From: an uncultured Clostridia bacterium
GTDB taxonomy: Bacteria; Bacillota; Clostridia; Oscillospirales; Oscillospiraceae
NCBI GenBank assembly: GCA_946187475.1
Contig: CAMHRJ010000089.1
Location: forward strand, 1 to 8,028
Direction: 5' to 3'
DNA: 8,028 nucleotides
The notes below the pieces were generated by a model that was not told the origin of the DNA, searched no databases, and was given only the letters and a program-made list of their open reading frames with translations. Of this stretch, positions 1 to 7,822 are shown one piece after another. The position numbers were made by a program, and so were the translations under genes. Numbering within the stretch: position 1 is the stretch's first letter; each line of letters starts with the position of its first letter.

Positions 1-57
1 GGGCAAGCCCCTCCCCTACAAATTCTATTTCAGTGCAAACGTTAAACTCCAATTCCC
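1..57 (+). repeat. Dispersed palindromic intergenic repeat, copy A (right part only)
   Basis: This is the right-hand third of the element seen in full at 5013-5168 and, inverted, at 2069-2223. It shares the GGGCAAGCCCCTCCCCTAC block, then a TTCTATTT-like stretch, and ends with TAAACTCCAATTCCC. The left part lies outside the window. It ends within a few bases of the U-tract side of the typA terminator, so it sits just downstream of a transcription unit, as copy C does. It has the same orientation as copy C. Confidence 0.85.
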
Positions 58-58
58 A

Positions 59-96
59 TTTAAAATAAACCTGCCGCGGGCGAATGCCCGCGGCAG
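59..96 (-). terminator. Rho-independent terminator of typA
   Basis: A perfect 10-bp stem, CTGCCGCGGG (71-80) with CCCGCGGCAG (87-96), closes a 6-base loop. On the minus strand it is followed by GTTTATTTTAAA, a reasonable U-rich tail. It starts 15 bases after the typA stop codon, as expected for an intrinsic terminator. Confidence 0.85.
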
Positions 97-110
97 GGGT
101 ACGATTCGGT

Positions 111-1931
<1,821 letters not shown>

Positions 1932-1939
1932 TGGGATCA

Positions 1940-1945
1940 CTCTTT
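1940..1945 (-). promoter_or_regulatory. Ribosome binding site of typA
   Basis: AAAGAG on the minus strand, 8 bases before the ATG at 1931. It favours this start over the ATG at 1967, which would add twelve residues absent from typical TypA proteins. Confidence 0.6.
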
Positions 1946-1973
1946 CATCAAATACATTTTTACACAAATGTAG

Positions 1974-2002
1974 ATTTTAGCATGAAACCCCTGAGATTGC
2001 AA
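1974..2002 (-). promoter_or_regulatory. Predicted sigma-A promoter of typA
   Basis: On the minus strand, TTGCAA (1997-2002) is followed after exactly 17 bases by TAAAAT (1974-1979), with a TGC extended -10 just before it. This puts the transcript start near 1967 and leaves a leader of about 35 bases with the ribosome binding site. The -35 box is one arm of the dyad ATTGCAA-N7-TTGCAAT (1996-2016), which could be an operator. The call rests on sequence pattern only. Confidence 0.6.
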
Positions 2003-2016
2003 CCATTTTTTGCAAT
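1996..2016. promoter_or_regulatory. Inverted repeat overlapping the typA -35 box (possible operator)
   Basis: ATTGCAA (1996-2002) and TTGCAAT (2010-2016) form a perfect 7-bp dyad around 7 bases. The proximal arm contains the predicted -35 box. A DNA-binding protein on this dyad would block the promoter. It may also be chance in an AT-rich stretch. Confidence 0.3.
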
Positions 2017-2068
2017 AAAAACCGCAGGAGAATGGTTGACATAACGCTATATCCCTTGGGCAAATAGC

Positions 2069-2223
2069 GGGAAATTGGAGTTTAGCGGCTGCATTGAAAT
2101 AGAATCCGTAGGGGAGGGGCTTGCCCCTCCCGCCGACGAATGCCTGTGTACACGGGCGGGGCAAGCCCCGCCCCTACGAGCATGAATGGTGGTGCGGCGT
2201 AAATCCAACTCCCTGACAAATTC
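2069..2223 (-). repeat. Dispersed palindromic intergenic repeat, copy B (inverted)
   Basis: A full-length copy of about 155 bp, inverted relative to copies A and C. Read on the minus strand it runs from GAATTTGTCAGGGAGTTGG, through two adjacent GC hairpins, to TAAACTCCAATTTCCC. By eye it matches copy C at nearly 90 percent. The hairpins are GGGCGGGGC-TT-GCCCCGCCC and GGGAGGGGC-AA-GCCCCTCCC. Between them lies a region centred on the perfect 8-base palindrome GTGTACAC. The two halves are also near-complements of each other, so one long hairpin is an alternative fold. The ends GTTGGATTTA and ATTGGAGTTTA are imperfect terminal inverted repeats. It has no credible gene and resembles a MITE or REP-type element. 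It separates the typA promoter from that of the sulfatase. Confidence 0.85.
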
Positions 2224-2283
2224 TAATTTGCATCCTCCCATCCTGCGAATTATTAATATATTGTATATTTTCCGTGCCCTTGC

Positions 2284-2312
2284 TTGCATTCCCCAACCGG
2301 ATTTGGTAAGAT
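2284..2312 (+). promoter_or_regulatory. Predicted sigma-A promoter of the sulfatase gene
   Basis: TTGCAT (2284-2289) is followed after 17 bases by TAAGAT (2307-2312), with a TGG extended -10. The transcript would start near 2319. That lies downstream of the ATG at 2313, so the 2313 start would not be transcribed from this promoter. This supports translation from the ATG at 2342. The AT-rich stretch 2249-2272 (TATATTGTATATTTT) is another possible -10 area. Confidence 0.55.
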
Positions 2313-2327
2313 ATGCGTGTTTTTGAC

Positions 2328-2333
2328 AGGAAG
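2328..2333 (+). promoter_or_regulatory. Ribosome binding site that sets the sulfatase start
   Basis: AGGAAG ends 8 bases before the ATG at 2342. It is the only good Shine-Dalgarno sequence near the 5' end of this gene. It selects the reading frame that encodes the first membrane helix, not the frame of the main open reading frame. Confidence 0.75.
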
Positions 2334-2341
2334 TGTTATTC

Positions 2342-4949
2342 ATGCAAAAAAGAATGGCCGGCTGGATGGATTGGCTGCGCAATCTGCTCCTGCTGGTGGG
2401 TATCGGCGTATACGTCGAGGTCGCGCTGCACCTGTGTGTTTCACAGCGTCGGCATTCATATCATCTATCCGATCCTGTTCGGCATGGCCGTGGGCGCCGT
2501 CATGGCGCTGATCGTGTCGCTGCTGCCGGTCTGGCTCGGACGCCTTCTCACGGTTCCGCTGTCCCTGCTCTACGTCCTGCTGGCGGAAGTGCAGTTCATC
2601 TACCACGCCATTTTCGGCAACTTTCTCAGTCTGAGCATGGTCCAGATGGGCGACACGGTGCTGGAGGATTTCTCCACCCAGCTGCAATATGCCCTGCACA
2701 AGAATCTGGCGGGCATTTTGATTCTGCTGGCGCCCATGGTGTTTCTCATCATCATGCTCATCGCCCGCAGAGCCATCAGCTTCCGTATGGTCTGGAAGCA
2801 TCGGTTCATGACGCTGCTGATGATCATAGTGCTGGCCGTGGGCAGCGTGGAGCTCATGGTGCTGGCCAAGGGCGAATCGGTCTCGGCACTGAATCTGCTG
2901 CGCAGCGCCAGTGCCTCCACGGACATGAGCTATCAGCACCTGGGCATGACCGCCACCACGATCCAGGAGCTTCGCTTCATGTTCTTCGGCGACGCAAGCG
3001 ACCAGGCCGTCCTCTCCGGCGAGGTAAGCCGCAGCACCTACGACCCGAAGGAATATAACGTGGTCAAGAATCTGGACTTCGCCGCCCTCTACGGTGAGAC
3101 GGAGGACGAGGAGCTGCAGGCCATGGACGCCTTCTTCTCCGGGCGGGAGCCCACGAAGAAAAACCAGTACACCGGCGCCCTGAAGGGCTACAATCTCATC
3201 ACCATCTGCGCCGAGAGCTTCACCCCGGTGTTCCTGACGCCGGAGCTGACCCCGGCCCTCTGGGAGATGACCCACAATAACGGCTTCATCTTCAACAACT
3301 ATTACGGCACCTTCCAGTCCGTCACCACCAACGGCGAATATACCTTCTGCACGGGTCTGTATCCGGATTTGTCCCGCACCAAGACCAGCTCCAGCTTCAA
3401 TGTGGCGGCCTCGAACAGCCTGCCCTTCTGTCTGGGAAACAGTCTCGGCGCGGCGGGATATGAGGCCTTTGCCTACCACAACTATGTGGGCACGTTCTAC
3501 AACCGCAACGTCACCCATCCCCAGATGGGCTACACCTTCAAATCACCGGATAACGGGCTGAACATCACCATGCACTCCCCTTCCTCCGATCTGGACATGG
3601 TCCAGGCCTCCGTGGAGGACTACATCCACAGCAAGGCCCCCTTCCATGCCTACTACATGACCTACAGCGGTCACTACCAGTACAGCTGGTCCAACGACAT
3701 GAGCGCCAAGAACCGCGACGCGGTGCAGGACCTGCCCTACACCACCGAGTCGGCCCGGGCCTTTGCCGCCTGCAATCTGGAGCTGGAGTACGCCATGGAA
3801 TACCTGCTGGACGCCCTGGAGCAGGCTGGCCAGCTGGACCACACCTGCATCGTGCTCACCAACGACCACTATCCCTACGGACTCAGCGAGGAGGAATACA
3901 ACGACCTGGCGGGCAGGCCCATCGACACGGTCTTTGAGCGGTATCACAATTCCTTCATCTGCTACGCTCCGGGTCTGAAGCAGACCATCCCCGTGGACGC
4001 CTACTGCTCCACGGCGGACATCCTGCCCACGCTGCTGAATCTCTTCGGCGTACCCTATGATTCCCGCCTGCTGGCCGGGACAGACGTGCTTTCCGACGCG
4101 GAGCACATTGCCGTCCTCTCGGACGAGAGCTTCCTCACCGCCGATTTCCGCTACGACGCGGCCACGGGCACCGTGACTGCTGCCGACGGCCGCGAAGTGC
4201 CGGCAGAGGAGCTCCAGCGCATCCGGAAGGAGGTCTCCGAACGGTTCCTCCTCTCCCGGGAGATCCTGAATCTGGACTATTACGCCCACGCCTTCGGCGC
4301 CGCGGAGATCAGCAGCGGCGAGGATGAGACCCTCCAGTTCCCGGATTTGGACAGCGAGGACGGCAGCATCGTATACTATCAGGCCGCCATCTCCTATCTG
4401 TACAACAACGGCTTCGTCTCGCCGGTGCGGGAGGACTACTACGGCGTGACCGATGACGAGTACCTGGCCCGGTTCCTGGACACCCTCTATCGTCTGGACG
4501 GCAGCCCGGAGACCACCGCCGACGCCCTGCCGGAGGGCTATGGCACAGACGAGAACGGAACGGCAGTTTTCCAGCCCGGCGACACGGGCTACGACGCCGT
4601 CTGCTGGGCCTTTGAGACCGGCATTCTGAGGGCTTCGGACCAGGTCACCGCGCCGGACGCCATCGTGGGCATCCAGACCTGTGCCCGACTCCTCTACCGC
4701 TACGCGCTCTCCAGAGACCTCATCCGGGAGCCCACCGCCGATGACATCTCCGCCCTGCGCAGCGACTTCCCGGAGGCTGACACCGAGACCCTCTGCGCGG
4801 TCTGGTGGAGCTTCCAGGACAAGATCATTGAGTCTGTTCCGACGCCCCAGGAACTGATGGCTGCGGGCAACGAAACGCCCCTCTCCCGGGGTCCGTGCGC
4901 CATGTATCTCTTCCGCGTGGCACAGCTGGAAGCAACAAGTTCATCCTGA
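2342..4949 (+). CDS. LTA synthase/phosphoglycerol transferase-type membrane sulfatase with C-terminal SLH-like repeats; frameshifted near 2440
   Basis: This is an alkaline-phosphatase-superfamily enzyme of the LtaS/MdoB type, which transfers phosphoglycerol groups outside the membrane. If the frameshift is repaired it has about 869 residues. Five transmembrane helices (roughly residues 13-35, 41-62, 66-90, 118-138, 153-175) match the LtaS layout. The catalytic domain (about 281-590) shows AESF with metal-binding Glu292, the TTNGE motif with likely nucleophile Thr329, SGH with His445, and NDH with Asp509-His510. Residues about 675-869 hold three degenerate SLH-like repeats, the last ending SRGPCAMYLFR. 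The ribosome binding site and helix 1 (MQKRMAGWMDWLRN, then LLLLVGIGVYVEVALHLCV) are in the frame of 2342. FHSVGIHIIYPILFG and everything after it are in the next frame. The break lies in CTGTGTGTTT. One more TG, or one base fewer, would restore a continuous protein. Calling the gene from the ATG at 2313 gives an implausible Cys/Trp-rich N-terminus. It may be a pseudogene, a phase-variable gene or a sequence error. Exact substrate unknown. Confidence 0.85.
2432..2441 (+). other. Frameshift site in the sulfatase gene (TG/T tract)
   Basis: In CTGTGTGTTT both frames read Cys-Val at this point, so the junction can be placed smoothly here. Upstream the frame of 2342 codes a membrane helix; downstream the frame of 2439 continues the LtaS-like protein. 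Loss of one TG from a four-unit repeat, or gain of one T, explains it. Without correction, translation from 2342 runs to a stop at 3058 and gives an aberrant protein of about 238 residues. Confidence 0.8.
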
Positions 4950-4952
4950 ATC

Positions 4953-4992
4953 ATCCGGCCTGCCGCAAGCATACGGCAGGCCGGATTTGCTT
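4953..4992 (+). terminator. Rho-independent terminator of the sulfatase gene
   Basis: A perfect 13-bp stem, ATCCGGCCTGCCG (4953-4965) with CGGCAGGCCGGAT (4974-4986), closes an 8-base loop. It is followed by TTGCTTTGG. It begins 3 bases after the TGA stop. The T-tract is interrupted, but the stem is very strong. Confidence 0.85.
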
Positions 4993-5012
4993 TGGTTACC
5001 GATTTCAAATAT

Positions 5013-5168
5013 GAATTTAGCGGGGAGTTGGATTTACGCCGCACCTCAATTGTGCTCGTAGGGGCGGGGCTTGCCCCGCCCGTGTACACAGGCATTTGTC
5101 TGGCGGGAGGGGCAAGCCCCTCCCCTACAAATCCTATTTTGGTGCCACCGCTAAACTCCAATTTTCCC
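5013..5168 (+). repeat. Dispersed palindromic intergenic repeat, copy C
   Basis: A full-length copy, about 156 bp, in the same orientation as copy A and inverted relative to copy B. It starts GAATTTAGCGGGGAGTTGG and ends TAAACTCCAATTTTCCC. It contains hairpins GGGCGGGGC-TT-GCCCCGCCC and GGGAGGGGC-AA-GCCCCTCCC, separated by the GTGTACAC region. Substitutions relative to copy B fall mainly outside the hairpins, while both stems are identical in the two copies. It fills the gap between two convergent genes, between their terminators. I see no coding function and no clear target-site duplication. Confidence 0.87.
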
Positions 5169-5175
5169 TCCATGC

Positions 5176-5214
5176 ACAAAACCCCCGCGCTGCGGCTGCA
5201 GCGCGGGGGTCGTT
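5176..5214 (-). terminator. Terminator of the nucleotidyltransferase gene, possibly bidirectional
   Basis: A perfect 13-bp stem, ACCCCCGCGCTGC (5181-5193) with GCAGCGCGGGGGT (5198-5210), closes a GGCT loop. On the minus strand TTTTGTG follows, and on the plus strand CGTTTTCTTC follows. It could therefore stop transcription both ways between the convergent genes. Confidence 0.8.
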
Positions 5215-5224
5215 TTCTTCTATC

Positions 5225-6133
5225 TTATTTCCAGAAGCCCTCGGGATAGGTGCCGGCGTCGGTGAGGGCCTTCAGGGCGGCCTTGACCTCCGGCAGGTCC
5301 TCCGGATAGGTGACGCCGTGCCAGGCGTCGTCGGTGTGCAGGACGCGGATGGTGGCGGAGCCCTCCTCCAGCTGGGCGTTCACGATGGAGGGCACGAAGT
5401 ACTCGCACTTGAGGGGGTTTTTCGGCAGATTCTCCGTCAGGAAGGCGCCGAAACGCTCCTGCAGCTGGCGGAGATACAGCGGTGAGAAGCCCCAGAAGTT
5501 CATGCTGACCACGGTATCGCCGGGGAGGTCGATGTAGTGCTCGCCGTCCTCGGTATAGGCCGCGTCATCCCCGCGCTTCACGATCTTCAGCCGCTCGGTG
5601 ACGGTGACCAGCATGCCGTTTTCCTCGGTGCAGACGCCCCGGGCCACGCTGCCGTATTCCGTGACGGTGTTGCGGAGCTTGAAGCCGACCATGGCGTACT
5701 CCGACTCCGGGCGCTCCTCCTTCAGGAAGTCATAGAGCACCTGGAAGGCCTCCACGCCGTAGTAGTCGTCGGCGTTGATGACGGCGAAGGGGCCGTCGAT
5801 CTCCGGCGCGGCGCAGAGCACCGCGTGGGCGGTGCCCCAGGGCTTTTCCCGGCCCTCGGGAACCGTGAAGCCCTCCGGCAGGTTCGTCAGCCGCTGGGGC
5901 ACGAACCGGGCGTCGAAGTGCTCGGTGACGCCGGGGCCCAGGGCCTCGGCAAACTCCTGCTCCAGACCGGGCTTGACGATGAACACCACCTTGCGGAAGC
6001 CCGCGCGGTAGGCGTCAAAGAGGGAGTAGTGCAGAATGAAATGGCCGGCAGCGTCCACGGGCGTGGTCTGCTTGGGACCGCCGAAGCGGCTGCCCATGCC
6101 GGCAGCCATAATGACAAGTGCGGGAGCGTTCAT
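5225..6133 (-). CDS. Sugar-phosphate nucleotidyltransferase-like protein (NTP_transferase fold)
   Basis: This 302-residue cytoplasmic protein belongs to the GT-A-fold nucleotidyltransferases, which couple an NTP to a phosphorylated sugar or alcohol and release pyrophosphate. The N-terminal nucleotide-binding signature LVIMAAGMGSRFGGPKQ occupies residues 6-22, with the pyrophosphorylase-like Lys at 21. PWGTAHAV (98-105) fits the base- and sugar-contacting loop, and NADDYYG (120-126) carries the metal-binding Asp. There is no left-handed beta-helix acyltransferase extension and no signal peptide. The start is well fixed: AAAGGAG lies 7 bases before the ATG. Upstream is the 6151-6253 repeat region and then the DUF1846 gene on the same strand, with no obvious promoter or U-tract terminator between them, so co-transcription is possible. 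It is not a canonical RmlA or GalU, whose signatures differ from MGSRFGGPKQ. Substrate cannot be assigned from sequence. Confidence 0.88.
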   Translation of the reverse strand: MNAPALVIMAAGMGSRFGGPKQTTPVDAAGHFILHYSLFDAYRAGFRKVVFIVKPGLEQEFAEALGPGVTEHFDARFVPQRLTNLPEGFTVPEGREKPWGTAHAVLCAAPEIDGPFAVINADDYYGVEAFQVLYDFLKEERPESEYAMVGFKLRNTVTEYGSVARGVCTEENGMLVTVTERLKIVKRGDDAAYTEDGEHYIDLPGDTVVSMNFWGFSPLYLRQLQERFGAFLTENLPKNPLKCEYFVPSIVNAQLEEGSATIRVLHTDDAWHGVTYPEDLPEVKAALKALTDAGTYPEGFWK

Positions 6134-6138
6134 ATTAG

Positions 6139-6146
6139 AACTCCTT
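6139..6146 (-). promoter_or_regulatory. Ribosome binding site of the nucleotidyltransferase gene
   Basis: The minus strand reads AAAGGAGTT just before TCTAATATG, a near-ideal Shine-Dalgarno sequence. Its AGGAGTT part is exactly complementary to AACTCCT in the upstream repeat (plus-strand 6176-6182), so it could be hidden in an mRNA hairpin. Confidence 0.8.
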
Positions 6147-6150
6147 TCAA

Positions 6151-6253
6151 AGTGTGGAGTTAGGAGTGTGGAGTTAGGAGTTTAAAGTGGTCTTGAATCA
6201 CCGCTGCCGGCGATCATTGAAACTCCACACTCCACACTTCACACTCCAAACTC
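6151..6253. repeat. GTGTGGAG-type direct and inverted repeat region
   Basis: On the plus strand, the 14-base unit AGTGTGGAGTTAGG occurs twice in tandem (6151-6178) followed by a partial third unit. At 6221-6253 the complementary motif appears as AACTCCACACTCCACACTTC and onward. AGTGTGGAGTT (6151-6161) and AACTCCACACT (6221-6231) are perfect 11-base inverted repeats around about 60 bases that include CCGCTGCCGGCG. It fills almost the entire gap between the DUF1846 and nucleotidyltransferase genes and reaches the last codon of the former. I see no U-tract, so it does not look like a standard terminator. It is unrelated in sequence to the copy A/B/C element. Confidence 0.75.
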
Positions 6254-7736
6254 ATTTATGGAACAGCTTCTGGTTCTCGAAGTGGGGCTCGCAGGTGACG
6301 TTCACCGCCAGGCGGCGGAAGACGTTCTCGTCCACGCCGGAGAGCACTACGCTGGAGTGGGCGTCGCAGCCCGAGAGCTTCTCCAGCTGCTGCATGGCGA
6401 TCTCGGCCGTGGGGTCCGTGGCGGCGCAGATGCTCAGAGCGATGAGCACCTCGTCGGTGTGCAGGCGGGGGTTGCGGTTGCCCAAGTGCTCCACCTTCAG
6501 GTGCTGGATGGGCTCGATGATCTCCCGGGAGATCAGGGTCACTTTATCCGGGATATTGCCCAGGGCCTTGAGGGCGTTGAGCAGGCAGGCAGAGGAAGCA
6601 CCCAGCAGGTCCGTGGTGCGGCCGGTGATGATTCTGCCGTCGGGCAGCTCCATGGCGACGGCAGGGCCGTCGGTCTCCTCGGCGCGCTTCAGCGCAGCGG
6701 CGATGACCGGGCGCTCCTCGGTGGTGATGCTCAGACGCTTCATCAGCAGCTCCTGCCGATGGAGCTCCGCCGGGGCGGCAAAGCCCCGGAGCACGGCGCC
6801 GGCCGTCTCATAATACCGGCGGACGATCTCCGTCCGACCGGCAGCGCGGCAGACCTCGTCGTCGCAGATGCAGTTGCCGGCCATGTTCACGCCCATGTCC
6901 GTGGGGCTCTTGTAGGGGCTCTGGCCGTAGATGCGCTCGAACATGGCGTTCAGCACCGGGAAGATCTCCACGTCCCGGTTGTAGTTGACGGTGGTCTCGC
7001 CATAGGCCTCCATGTGGTAGGGGTCGATCATGTTCACGTCGTCCAGATCCACGGTGGCAGCCTCGTAGGCCACGTTCACGGGGTGGTTCAAAGGCAGGTT
7101 CCAGATGGGGAAGGTCTCGAACTTGGCGTAGCCGGCCCGGATGCCCCGCTTGTGCTCGTGGTAGAGCTGGCTCAGGCAGGTGGCCATCTTGCCGCTGCCG
7201 GGGCCGGGGGCCGTGACCACGATGAGGGAGTGGCTGGTCTCGATATAATCGTTCTTGCCGAAGCCGTCGTCGGAGACGATCAGCGGAATGTCGGAGGGAT
7301 AGTCGGGGATGATGTAGTGCTGGTAGACCCGGATGCCCAGCTGCTCCAGCCGCTGGCGGAACTTCACCGCCGCGCTCTGGCCCCGGAAGTGCGTCAGCAC
7401 CACGCTGCCCACATAGAGGCCGCAGCCCCGGAAGGCGTCGATGAGCCGGAGAGTATCCTCGTCATAGGTGATGCCCAGATCGCCCCGGCGCTTGTTGCGC
7501 TCGATGTCGTCGGCAGAGATGGCCACGATGATCTCCGCGTCCTCTTTCATCTCCATGAGCATCTTCACCTTGCTGTCCGGCTGGAAGCCCGGCAGCACCC
7601 GGGAGGCATGGAAATCGTCGAACAGCTTGCCGCCGAACTCCAGATAGAGCTTGCCGCCGAAGAAGTCGATCCGCTCGCGGATCTTCTCCGACTGCATCTT
7701 CACGTATTTGTCATTGTCAAATCCCAACGCTCGCAT
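6252..7736 (-). CDS. DUF1846 family protein with P-loop
   Basis: This 494-residue product matches my recognition of the DUF1846 family (Pfam PF08903), which is of typical length near 500 residues and has no settled function. Visible features include FFGGKLYLEFGGKLFDDFHA (25-44), a VAISADDIERNKRRGDLGITYDED stretch (71-94), and a P-loop-like APGPGSGK at 176-183, which suggests nucleotide binding. PYKSPTDMGVNMAG (274-287) and the Cys pair in GNCICDDE (288-294) follow. There is no signal peptide or membrane segment, so it should be cytoplasmic. The ATG at 7736 has GAGGTG 5 bases upstream and a good promoter. The gene appears intact. The downstream nucleotidyltransferase gene on the same strand may share the transcript. 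The family name is recalled from sequence pattern and not from a search; the biochemical role is unknown. Confidence 0.9.
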   Translation of the reverse strand: MRALGFDNDKYVKMQSEKIRERIDFFGGKLYLEFGGKLFDDFHASRVLPGFQPDSKVKMLMEMKEDAEIIVAISADDIERNKRRGDLGITYDEDTLRLIDAFRGCGLYVGSVVLTHFRGQSAAVKFRQRLEQLGIRVYQHYIIPDYPSDIPLIVSDDGFGKNDYIETSHSLIVVTAPGPGSGKMATCLSQLYHEHKRGIRAGYAKFETFPIWNLPLNHPVNVAYEAATVDLDDVNMIDPYHMEAYGETTVNYNRDVEIFPVLNAMFERIYGQSPYKSPTDMGVNMAGNCICDDEVCRAAGRTEIVRRYYETAGAVLRGFAAPAELHRQELLMKRLSITTEERPVIAAALKRAEETDGPAVAMELPDGRIITGRTTDLLGASSACLLNALKALGNIPDKVTLISREIIEPIQHLKVEHLGNRNPRLHTDEVLIALSICAATDPTAEIAMQQLEKLSGCDAHSSVVLSGVDENVFRRLAVNVTCEPHFENQKLFHK

Positions 7737-7773
7737 GGTCGCACCTCAAACAATATGTAGTAAAATCCTTTTT

Positions 7774-7802
7774 ATTCTACACCGAATCTTGCGCGGGGGC
7801 AA
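7774..7802 (-). promoter_or_regulatory. Predicted sigma-A promoter of the DUF1846 gene
   Basis: On the minus strand, TTGCCC (7797-7802) is followed after 17 bases by TAGAAT (7774-7779). The transcript would begin near 7767, giving a leader of about 30 bases that ends in the GAGGTG ribosome binding site. The neighbouring permease gene ends 20 bases before the -35 box. Confidence 0.55.
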
Positions 7803-7822
7803 GAGTGAAATCGCACTTTTCG

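Noticed and set aside
2313..2341. ATG at 2313 as the start of the sulfatase protein
   Set aside because: It lies directly after the predicted -10 box and so ahead of the transcript start. It lacks a good ribosome binding site, and it gives an N-terminus without the first membrane helix expected for the family.
2047..2382. Small open frames across repeats B and C (similar peptides ending LNSNFP)
   Set aside because: The similarity of the two peptides comes from the repeat itself. Short length, no ribosome binding site seen and several overlapping open frames indicate spurious coding.
2340..3518. Long minus-strand open frame opposite the sulfatase gene
   Set aside because: His/Gln/Gly-rich shadow of a GC-rich gene, with no family resemblance and no ribosome binding site noticed.
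5055..5128. GC hairpins within the repeats as terminators
   Set aside because: The stems are strong but no U-tract follows, and separate proper terminators lie beside copies A and C.
6151..6253. CRISPR array
   Set aside because: The units are 14 bases, directly abutting without spacers, with an inverted counterpart, and no cas gene is nearby.
6258..7760. 500-codon plus-strand open frame opposite the DUF1846 gene
   Set aside because: The minus-strand protein matches a known family with a start, ribosome binding site and promoter. The plus-strand product is a compositionally biased shadow.
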